DNA of 12,071 nucleotides from contig DATJQP010000027.1 of assembly GCA_035505655.1 (NCBI GenBank), positions 1 to 12,071 of the forward strand, given 5' to 3'. Positions 1-6,440 of the stretch are shown here, piece by piece. The DNA is from JAGVPT01 sp035505655 (GTDB lineage: Bacteria; Bacteroidota; Ignavibacteria; UBA10030; UBA8401). Made by a program: the position numbers and the translations under genes. Under the pieces are notes generated by a model. The model had not been told where the DNA came from. It did no database searches and worked only from the letters and a program-made list of their open reading frames with translations. Within the stretch, counting starts at the first letter, position 1. Every line of letters starts with the position of its first letter.

Positions 1-458
1 GGAAGGTCGTGATGGAGAAATCGGCCGTTGTCCTGCTTCAGGTCCCACGGGACATCAAACCAGAGAGGGGTCTTAGGATCAAGGGTGAGATTGTGTGTCC
101 TCGAGTTGTAGACCAGTGTCGGCATCAAATTGTCCGAGGAAACCGAGATCGTTCTCTTGAGGTAAGGCCGGTCAGAGACCCAAAGCTCCAGCTTGCCGGA
201 GATCGCCGCGGCCCCATACAGCGTTTCATCATAGAGATTCTCCGCATAGAACTTGAAGTGAACGGGGCTCGCCGGAATCAGTATCAGGTTGCTGTCGGGC
301 CCGAATGCCTCGAAGCTCTCGACAATAGTGACGGTGTCGAGCGTGGCGGCGGGAACGACGGTCTCAACGATGGCCGTTGGCCTCTGGTACGGAGGAAGCG
401 GATCGTCACATCCGGCTGCCAGCAAGCTCATCAGGAGAGATGAAGCCCAAGTTCTCAC
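1..458 (-). CDS. Lipoprotein of unknown function, 5' part only
   Basis: This is an open frame of 152 codons that starts with GTG at 458 and leaves the window at base 1, so the C-terminal part is missing. The N-terminus is a short type II signal peptide: M-R-T-W, a hydrophobic run, then lipobox LAAGC with the acylated Cys at residue 17. The protein should therefore be processed by LspA and anchored by lipid. The residues after Cys are Asp-Asp-Pro, followed by a Pro-rich spacer. In Bacteroidota, acidic residues just after the Cys often form part of the surface-export signal, so a surface location is possible but inferred. Residues 40-152 look like an all-beta domain, with alternating hydrophobic residues and segments such as PVHFKFYAEN and GKLELWVSD. 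I do not recognise the family. GAGGAG six bases upstream supports the GTG start. The plus-strand frame over the same bases is a shadow. Divergent from the FN3/WD40 gene. Confidence 0.8.
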   Translation of the reverse strand, partial: MRTWASSLLMSLLAAGCDDPLPPYQRPTAIVETVVPAATLDTVTIVESFEAFGPDSNLILIPASPVHFKFYAENLYDETLYGAAAISGKLELWVSDRPYLKRTISVSSDNLMPTLVYNSRTHNLTLDPKTPLWFDVPWDLKQDNGRFLHHDL

Positions 459-464
459 CGTGAT

Positions 465-470
465 CTCCTC
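465..470 (-). promoter_or_regulatory. Shine-Dalgarno site of the lipoprotein gene
   Basis: On the minus strand GAGGAG stands six bases before the GTG at 458. It decides for this GTG over the in-frame ATG nine codons later, which would cut off half of the signal peptide. Confidence 0.65.
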
Positions 471-478
471 TCTTGTTT

Positions 479-510
479 TGAAACTATCAATAAATCATCC
501 AAAAATCAAA
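479..510 (-). promoter_or_regulatory. Candidate Bacteroidota-type promoter for the lipoprotein gene
   Basis: On the minus strand a TTTG (510-507) is followed after 20 bases by TAGTTTCA (486-479). The established Bacteroidota consensus is TTTG, about 19-21 bases, then TAnnTTTG. The -33 element and spacing fit; the -7 element matches at TA and TT but ends CA instead of TG. The predicted transcript would begin about 14 bases before the GTG start. The surrounding AT-rich composition fits a promoter, but the match is partial. Confidence 0.4.
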
Positions 511-551
511 TTGAGTGCTTACCATTGATGGAACGGATTCCGTCTCTCTCA

Positions 552-580
552 TTGCTCTTCTTTTCAATTAGTTCTATATT
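552..580 (+). promoter_or_regulatory. Candidate promoter for the FN3/WD40 gene
   Basis: TTGCTC (552-557) and TATATT (575-580) are separated by 17 bases, a sigma-70-like arrangement. The same bases can also be read as TATATTGG (575-582), one base off the Bacteroidota -7 motif TAnnTTTG, with ATTG 20 bases upstream. Either reading places the transcript start near 587, about 27 bases before the ATG at 614. It lies in the divergent AT-rich region and is a prediction by pattern only. Confidence 0.4.
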
Positions 581-613
581 GGTGCGACATCTTCCTATGA
601 AAGATCCCATCCG

Positions 614-2719
614 ATGCGATACGTCTCTCTGCTGGCCGGCCTGCTCACAGTTTCACTGATCAACCTTCGCTGCACCGTCCAGAACATTAGCGTCTCCCCG
701 TACCCTGAGGTGACCATCATCTCCCCTACCCCGTCGTCGCAGATCCTCGACACCACGACGATTGTCATCGATGCGTCGGACGACAAAGGGATTGCTCACG
801 TCCAGCTGTACATCGACGGAAGAATCCCCAAGGGAGGAGACATGTTGTACGTACCCTACACGTACGCCTGGGACACGAGTCAGCTTCCGGACACGAGCAA
901 GCATCAGATTTTCGCGAAGGCGTACGACACGGACAGCAATGTCACCGTGACGCCGACGCTTACCGTCACCATCTACAGGTTCCAGCCGACAAACCTGAGC
1001 GCTCAGCTCGTGAGCGACACGCTCGTAAGTTTATCCTGGAAAGACAATTGTTCGAAGGAGACGGGATACCAGGTCGTCTCACAGGAGAGCAACGGAACAT
1101 ACGATCTCGTCGCGAACCTTCCGCCAAACACTACGAGTCTGGATATCTCGGGACTCTATTTAACTTCGCAGACCTACACGTACCTCGTCCGGGCTGTCAT
1201 TGACACCCTGAAGAGCAAGTTTAGCAATCCTGCCATCATAACGCCTGTCGTCACGGCGCCTGCCCAGCTCACCGCCTCAATGCTCTCGGACACTTCGATA
1301 TCTCTGGCATGGCAGATACGCCTCCACTCGATCGTCCAATTCGTCAATGTGGAGGAAGCTGTTGATACGGCGTCATTCACGGTCGTCAGGACCCTCCCGG
1401 TCGCCACTGATACCTTGATCCTGCCGGGGCGGTATCTCCTGGGATCTTCCTATCAATTTCGGGTCATGGGCTACACCTCTCACGGGAATAAGAGCTCCTA
1501 CTCCAACGTGGCGGCTGCAAGCGTCTATTTTCCGGGACCGAATGCTCTGAGGGGAACTACCGCGAGCACGTCGTCGATACGGCTCACGTGGATCGATAAC
1601 TCGACAATTGAGAAGCAATTCTCCGTTGAAAGAAAGACCGCGACTTCAGACTTTAACGAGGTTGGAAGGGTCGGAGCAAATGTGACGACGTATACTGACG
1701 TTGGACTGGATTCGGCTCAGGCGTACACGTACAGAGTGCGGGCCCTCAGCACCAACAACGCCAGCGCCTACTCACCCTCGGCGACGTTTAACTATGTCCT
1801 GGCGTTTTTCGAATCACAGTCGATACAGGCCGACAATCGCGCAATCGCCGGTGTCTCGTTTGTCGGCGCGACGAACAGTGTCATCTCAAGCGCGCAAAAC
1901 AACTCGGCTGCCGTTTGGGACGCAACAACAGGAATCCAGACCGGGATATTCAGCGGGAGCCCGGCGCCGATTACCGCTCTGGAAGCGAATCCAACGGGAA
2001 CCACGCTCGTCACGGGGACAAGTGACGGAAACGTGCAGATCTGGAATATCCCCTCGCGGAGCCTTCTCAGGACGATCAAGGCATTTGCCACGGGCCTTTC
2101 GTCGGTCTCGGTAAGCGGAGACGGAAGCCTTGTTGCAGGGGCCTGCGGATCCACACCATTCCTCGGGGTGTGGCGGGCTTCAGACGGGACGCTCGTTTGG
2201 TCTGATACCGCACACGCAGCGAAGATCAATGCCATCGTCTTTTCGCCCGATGGCTCAATGCTGCTTAGCTGTAGCGACGACCATTCCATCAAGGCGTGGA
2301 GGAGCGCTGACGGATCGCTCCTCTGGACCGCGCAGAAATCAACCGACTTTTTCAGAGCACTGGCGGTCACCAACGCCCGGGACCTTGTTGTGTCCGCGGG
2401 CGTCTCACAGCTCGATCCGCTGAGTATCTGGCAGTTGAGCAGTGGAACACCGCTCGGCGGATTTATCGGAAGCAGCGCCGGCGGGGGTACACCTGGAAAT
2501 GCCGTCTCGATCAGCTCCGGCGGAGACTCTCTTGTTTGCGGCTACGGGGACAACGAACTGAGAGTGTGGGAAGTGACGACAAGAAGCCTGCTGGACGAAG
2601 CCGCCGGCCATACCTCCTCGGTCGTCGCGGTCCAATTCAATCAGACGGGTGATCTCATCGCCAGCGGTGACGCCGGCGGCATCTTGAAGGTTTGGAAGCG
2701 TACTAAATCGTGGCGTTGA
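614..2719 (+). CDS. Secreted Ig-like/FN3/WD40-propeller protein
   Basis: The product is 701 residues. Residues 1-19 are a signal peptide ending at Cys20 (sequence NLRC). Arg before the Cys is not a classic lipobox, so lipoprotein processing is uncertain but export is likely. Residues 31-120 resemble an Ig-like domain of extracellular proteins (VTIISPTP, VIDASDDKGI, VQLYIDG). Three fibronectin type III-like domains follow at about 125-206, 216-302 and 307-392, with the usual SLSW/SLAW/RLTW strands and TYTYLVRA/SYQFRV/AYTYRVRA endings. Residues 400-697 hold seven WD40-type repeats, recognisable at AVWDATTG, VQIWNIPS, GVWRASDG, IKAWRSADG, SIWQLSSG, RVWEVTTR and LKVWKR, exactly enough for one seven-bladed propeller. 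Such architecture implies extracellular or surface binding; no catalytic site or sorting signal is seen. The ligand is unknown. Upstream Shine-Dalgarno is weak, which is common in this group. The stop is 9 bases from the stop of the convergent MFS gene, leaving no room for a terminator. Confidence 0.88.
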   Translation: MRYVSLLAGLLTVSLINLRCTVQNISVSPYPEVTIISPTPSSQILDTTTIVIDASDDKGIAHVQLYIDGRIPKGGDMLYVPYTYAWDTSQLPDTSKHQIFAKAYDTDSNVTVTPTLTVTIYRFQPTNLSAQLVSDTLVSLSWKDNCSKETGYQVVSQESNGTYDLVANLPPNTTSLDISGLYLTSQTYTYLVRAVIDTLKSKFSNPAIITPVVTAPAQLTASMLSDTSISLAWQIRLHSIVQFVNVEEAVDTASFTVVRTLPVATDTLILPGRYLLGSSYQFRVMGYTSHGNKSSYSNVAAASVYFPGPNALRGTTASTSSIRLTWIDNSTIEKQFSVERKTATSDFNEVGRVGANVTTYTDVGLDSAQAYTYRVRALSTNNASAYSPSATFNYVLAFFESQSIQADNRAIAGVSFVGATNSVISSAQNNSAAVWDATTGIQTGIFSGSPAPITALEANPTGTTLVTGTSDGNVQIWNIPSRSLLRTIKAFATGLSSVSVSGDGSLVAGACGSTPFLGVWRASDGTLVWSDTAHAAKINAIVFSPDGSMLLSCSDDHSIKAWRSADGSLLWTAQKSTDFFRALAVTNARDLVVSAGVSQLDPLSIWQLSSGTPLGGFIGSSAGGGTPGNAVSISSGGDSLVCGYGDNELRVWEVTTRSLLDEAAGHTSSVVAVQFNQTGDLIASGDAGGILKVWKRTKSWR

Positions 2720-2728
2720 GAATGGACC

Positions 2729-4039
2729 TTAACGTGGCTCGCGTCTGCCGAATTTCTGGTCGATTCGGACGGCCGCTGCGACGATGACTCCAGGAATCGT
2801 CGAGAGCATGATCCAGAGAAAGAAGCTTTTGTATCCCACCATCTGCTGCACCATCCCGCTGAGCATCCCAGGCACCATCATCCCCATGGCCATGATCCCC
2901 GTGCAGATCGCGTAGTGCGCGGTTCTGTGATCCCCCTCCGAAATCATGATCATGTACATCATATACGCGGTGAAGCCAAAGCCATAGCCGAACTGTTCGA
3001 CTGCAACCGCGGCATTGATCACGAGAAGATTTGTCGGCAAGGTCTGGGAAAGATAGACGAAGACCAGATCGGGCAGGTGAATCGCAACGACCATCGGCCA
3101 TAGCCAGAACCGGAGTCCATGGAGAGAGATGACATATCCTCCCAGGAGTCCTCCGCAAATCAGCGCGGCCACCCCCACCGTTCCGTAGACGACTCCAACC
3201 TGAGCAGTGGTCAACCCAAGCCCGCCCTGTTGTTGCGGATCCAGGAGAAACGGCGGCACCAGCTTCACAAGCTGAGCCTCGGCGAAACGGTAGAGGAGCA
3301 GAAATGCGAGGACCGCGCCGATATTCTGTTTCCTGAAAAAGAGGGTGAACGTGCGGAAGAATTCCCTCATCGGCCCCGAGCCCTCGACCCAGTGTAGCCT
3401 CCCGTCGCTGGCGGGCGACGGAAGAACGATTCGGTGGTAGAGAAAAAGAAGTAAGAACACGACCCCTGCGGCGACAAAGGCCACGGACCAAGCCATGCGC
3501 ACATTTCCTCCCCAACGCTCTTCGAGGAGCCCGGCCAGTACGACCAGCGCACCCTGGCCTGCGATCATTGCGAGACGGTAGAATGTGCTCCGGACTCCCA
3601 CAAAGGCCGCTTGTTGGTGCTCGGGCAGCCCCATCATGTAGAATCCATCCACCGCAATATCGTGGGTCGCGGAGCTAAAGGCTAGGAGCCAAAAAAGGGC
3701 AAGGGAGTAGGTGAAGAACGCCGACATCCGCAGCGTGAGGGCGACGCAGGCGAAGAGAGCACCAATGAGGAGCTCCGCAATCAGAATCCATCGTCGCTTG
3801 AGCCCGACCAGTTCCACAGCAGGGCTCCACAAGGGTTTGATTACCCAGGGGAGGTAAAGCCAGCTTGTGTAAAATGCAATTTCGGCGTTCGAGATCCCAA
3901 GACGTTTGTACATGATCACCGAGACCGTCATCACTGCGACGTATGGCAGACCTTCGGCGACATAGAGGGATGGCACCCAACTCCAGGGCCCCCGTCGCCG
4001 TGTGACGCTCGCCTTGTCGCTTCTGTTTAGTTCGTCCAT
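2729..4039 (-). CDS. AmpG-like MFS permease
   Basis: This is a 436-residue, very hydrophobic protein with about twelve membrane segments between residues 22 and 424 and a short basic N-terminal tail, the normal size and form for a major facilitator. The GLPY near residue 30, the motif IKPLWSP (67-73) and the segment ATHDIAVDG (124-132) resemble AmpG, the inner-membrane importer of anhydro-muropeptides, where FKPLW-like and ATQDI-like motifs stand at matching places. VEQFGYGFGF (347-356) lies in a late membrane segment. The substrate is not proven; other sugar or glycopeptide importers are possible. It is the last gene of the four-gene operon, 20 bases after the SpoIID-like gene. No Shine-Dalgarno is visible before the ATG, so translation may be coupled to the gene above. 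Placement beside a peptidoglycan-associated SpoIID domain strengthens the cell-wall fragment reading. Confidence 0.85.
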   Translation of the reverse strand: MDELNRSDKASVTRRRGPWSWVPSLYVAEGLPYVAVMTVSVIMYKRLGISNAEIAFYTSWLYLPWVIKPLWSPAVELVGLKRRWILIAELLIGALFACVALTLRMSAFFTYSLALFWLLAFSSATHDIAVDGFYMMGLPEHQQAAFVGVRSTFYRLAMIAGQGALVVLAGLLEERWGGNVRMAWSVAFVAAGVVFLLLFLYHRIVLPSPASDGRLHWVEGSGPMREFFRTFTLFFRKQNIGAVLAFLLLYRFAEAQLVKLVPPFLLDPQQQGGLGLTTAQVGVVYGTVGVAALICGGLLGGYVISLHGLRFWLWPMVVAIHLPDLVFVYLSQTLPTNLLVINAAVAVEQFGYGFGFTAYMMYMIMISEGDHRTAHYAICTGIMAMGMMVPGMLSGMVQQMVGYKSFFLWIMLSTIPGVIVAAAVRIDQKFGRREPR

Positions 4040-4059
4040 GGAGATATCGTTGTTGCGTC

Positions 4060-5388
4060 CTAGTACAGGACGGAAAGAGAAGTACCCCGGTAGTAGTGCC
4101 TGACGATCTCCTCAGCGGTCGATCCCCTTTCTGCCATCACCGCCGCACCGATCTGACACATTCCGACTCCATGCCCCCAACCGGCGCCGTAAAGGAGAAA
4201 TCTCTTTGGCGTTCCGTCGGCCTCCCTCTCAGTCATCACGACGAACGCAGAGCTTCTCAAGTGCGTCTCCGAGAGCCATCGCCTGATCTCGAGCTCCTTG
4301 CCGACAACAACGGTCCGCCTGGTGCCTTCCACCCTCAATCTCGCAATCCGCCCCGACGGTCCCCGCTCGACCGGGATGAGGTTCATGAGCGTGCCGAAGT
4401 CGATGCCCGATTTTTCGCGAAGGATCGACTCCAGTTGCTGGCGTTCGTATTCGACCCCCCATCGGTAAAAGCCGGTGGTCTCCAGATCGAAAGCCGGAAG
4501 AACCCGGCGTATCAATTCTTCGTCGGAAGTATTACAATAAGCCTTCGGGTTTGAGAGGATCCAATCCTCCGCCTCAGACTCTCTGACGATTCCGGGGAGC
4601 TCCGCCTCTGAATCCGAAACGGACGAGAGGTAGGGAATCCTGCGATCCTCCCAGACATTTTCAAATGGTTCAGTCCTCCCGCCGCAAGCTTTTGAGAACC
4701 GCGCATCGCAGATTTCGCCCTCGTAAGTAATGAACCGTCCCCGTGTGGCCCGCACCGCCTCGGCCGCCCGTCCGCGCCCCTGTTTTGCAATCCCCTGATA
4801 ACGCTGGCAGTGGTCATCCGCGCAGACATTGTAGAGATCATGATCTTCGTGGTCGTACCACCTGAGGATCTCGTCCGGCCCGGTCATCCGCCGGGGAGCA
4901 CTGCGCTCTTTGTACCCGCGGGCGTTTTCTATCATTGCTCCAAGCCAGCTTCTGGAAACAATTGCATGCGCCTTCAGGAACTCCATCGGGGCATCCCCAT
5001 TCATTTCCGAGGAGACAACGCTGGCGAGGTACTCCTCCAACCCGATCATGTTGACGGCTGCGATCGTGCCATCGTCTCGCTGAACGATATCGAGCCATCC
5101 GGCGAATGTCTGGTCCTCTTTCCGCGACCAGTGAAACTGCTTCCCGATGTCGACTCCCTTCAAGGTGAAGGTCGCCCCTCCCTGACCGCGAAGCGTAAGT
5201 TTTTTCCCTTGTGAGAGATGCTTCACCGTTCCGGATCGAAGCACAAGCGAACCTGCTTCGACCGCGGCGCGGAATTCACCTTCACCGTTTACCCCGCCAT
5301 CAAGGACGAACGAGCCGTTGAACTCCCCGCACACCTCGCGGCAATTGTCCTGAATTCCAACGTTGATGACCGGCTCTTCTGATATCAT
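4060..5388 (-). CDS. SpoIID/LytB-domain protein without signal peptide
   Basis: This is a 442-residue protein of the SpoIID/LytB (amidase-enhancer) family. SpoIID itself is a lytic transglycosylase that cuts glycan strands stripped of peptides; LytB stimulates the LytC amidase. Family features seen here are LEEYLASVVSSEM (117-129), with Glu128 the likely counterpart of the catalytic Glu, LKAHAIVSRSW (138-148), VCADDHCQRYQG (188-199) with Cys/His residues that may bind metal, ACGGRTEP (234-241), and the C-terminal GWGHGVGMCQIGA (403-415). Residues 1-80 form a beta-rich N-terminal region. It is striking that there is no signal peptide or membrane anchor: the N-terminus MISEEPVINVGIQ is polar, and the in-frame sequence upstream of the ATG offers neither a start nor a hydrophobic run. 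The protein is therefore predicted to be cytoplasmic, unlike sporulation SpoIID. Sporulation itself is not implied. It lies between the DUF4922 and permease genes in an operon. Confidence 0.88.
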   Translation of the reverse strand: MISEEPVINVGIQDNCREVCGEFNGSFVLDGGVNGEGEFRAAVEAGSLVLRSGTVKHLSQGKKLTLRGQGGATFTLKGVDIGKQFHWSRKEDQTFAGWLDIVQRDDGTIAAVNMIGLEEYLASVVSSEMNGDAPMEFLKAHAIVSRSWLGAMIENARGYKERSAPRRMTGPDEILRWYDHEDHDLYNVCADDHCQRYQGIAKQGRGRAAEAVRATRGRFITYEGEICDARFSKACGGRTEPFENVWEDRRIPYLSSVSDSEAELPGIVRESEAEDWILSNPKAYCNTSDEELIRRVLPAFDLETTGFYRWGVEYERQQLESILREKSGIDFGTLMNLIPVERGPSGRIARLRVEGTRRTVVVGKELEIRRWLSETHLRSSAFVVMTEREADGTPKRFLLYGAGWGHGVGMCQIGAAVMAERGSTAEEIVRHYYRGTSLSVLY

Positions 5389-5426
5389 GCCCGTGATAAT
5401 CTGTTGAATTTTTGTCGGATCAGAAG

Positions 5427-6440
5427 TCAGAGCGTCGCAATGACCGCCTCGGTCATCGTCTCATCCAGACTCACCTCGGCGAAAATCTTCCCGACACTCT
5501 TCCCGTCAAGATTCTCGAAATCCCGAAGAAGCGGAGTAATGACAAGACCGCCGAGATCCACCAGCGCGGGGCTCACCATGACATTCTTCCCCTCGGGAGC
5601 AAAATAGATTTCTGGCCGGTGTTTCCTCCGCGGGAAGATCACGACCTTCCAATCGCGCCCGGCGACCGAGCAGAGAAGATTGAGCATGGGCTCTCCGTCC
5701 GCTCCCGACACAGCCTTCAGCGCCTTGATGACCGCAGCGATCGCGTCGGCGATGGAGTCCCTTGAGCTTGCATGAAGCACGATCACCGACCTTCCGTACC
5801 CCGGGATCGTGCAGTACTTCACCGACCTGACAACTTTGAGTTCTCTCAACCTCAGCTTATCCTCCGAATCGCGCTCGACAGGAATCGATTCTTTGGGAGA
5901 GAGTTGAAAGTGAAGATGGTCGGGGGCGGAAGCCCCGCATCGCGGACCGTTGTAAAAAACCGAATAGTCGGGGCCTACCGCTTCGGCCAACGACAGGAAT
6001 CGCTCGACGTTCGGGCCAAGTTCTTGCGGGACATGATTGATGTGGGATGCGGTGAAATGCCGCTCGAAGATGGGGTTCGGATTGCAAAGGATGAGCGTGT
6101 CACCGTGGAACGACAACCCCTTCTGTTGAGACGGGAGGTCTTCCACACAGAGGAAGCAGGGGCGTTCTCGGATTGAGCGCTCGTCGACCCGCGCTCCAGT
6201 GCTGACGATCCTCCCCGGATTGAACTGAAGCCAGACCGTGGACCCTCCGACCGAGACCTCGCGGTTCTTCGTCCTTAAAAAACTGTCGTATCCTTCGCGG
6301 CACTGCGGCCACTCTCGTCGCTGCGTCTCGAACAAGTCCGAAAGGAGCTCACCGGCGTTCGCTTCACCCGAAGCGAGAGGAAGTGAGCCGGCAATTCGCC
6401 GGCGAAGTTCCGGGCTATCGGGCGTGTGGTGTTCGGGCAC
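5427..6440 (-). CDS. DUF4922-type protein of the HIT/GalT-phosphorylase branch
   Basis: This is a 337-residue protein that I recognise as the DUF4922 type found in Bacteroidota, related in motif to GalT, Ap4A phosphorylase and GDP-L-galactose phosphorylase. It shows PDHLHFQ (173-179), the His-x-His-x-Gln signature of the GalT branch of the HIT superfamily, in which the second His takes the nucleotidyl group. CFLC (95-98) could be half of a zinc site as in GalT. NPIFERHFTASHINH (122-136) supplies further conserved-looking His residues, and YNGPRCGAS (163-171) precedes the signature. It is predicted to be cytoplasmic and to transfer or phosphorolyse a nucleotide group on a sugar or dinucleotide; the substrate is unknown. 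The start is GTG at 6440: a TGA two codons upstream in the same frame excludes earlier starts and no good alternative follows soon. It overlaps the glycosyltransferase gene by 26 nt, so the two are probably translationally coupled. Confidence 0.87.
   Translation of the reverse strand: MPEHHTPDSPELRRRIAGSLPLASGEANAGELLSDLFETQRREWPQCREGYDSFLRTKNREVSVGGSTVWLQFNPGRIVSTGARVDERSIRERPCFLCVEDLPSQQKGLSFHGDTLILCNPNPIFERHFTASHINHVPQELGPNVERFLSLAEAVGPDYSVFYNGPRCGASAPDHLHFQLSPKESIPVERDSEDKLRLRELKVVRSVKYCTIPGYGRSVIVLHASSRDSIADAIAAVIKALKAVSGADGEPMLNLLCSVAGRDWKVVIFPRRKHRPEIYFAPEGKNVMVSPALVDLGGLVITPLLRDFENLDGKSVGKIFAEVSLDETMTEAVIATL

Noticed and set aside
9..443. Plus-strand open frame of 144 codons at the left edge
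   Set aside because: The minus strand encodes a clear signal peptide with lipobox and a Shine-Dalgarno site; the plus-strand product is basic, Arg-rich and featureless.
1792..2373. Minus-strand frame of 193 codons opposite the FN3/WD40 gene
   Set aside because: The plus-strand product has seven regular WD40 repeats through this stretch, so the antisense frame is a shadow.
2703..3515. Minus-strand frame of 270 codons within the MFS gene
   Set aside because: It is a second frame of the permease gene; the product is Arg/Gly-rich with no membrane pattern, while the permease frame has twelve membrane segments and AmpG-like motifs.
4060..5388. Evidence for sporulation from the SpoIID domain
   Set aside because: SpoIID/LytB domains are widespread in non-sporulating bacteria; this one lacks a membrane anchor and has no sporulation genes beside it.
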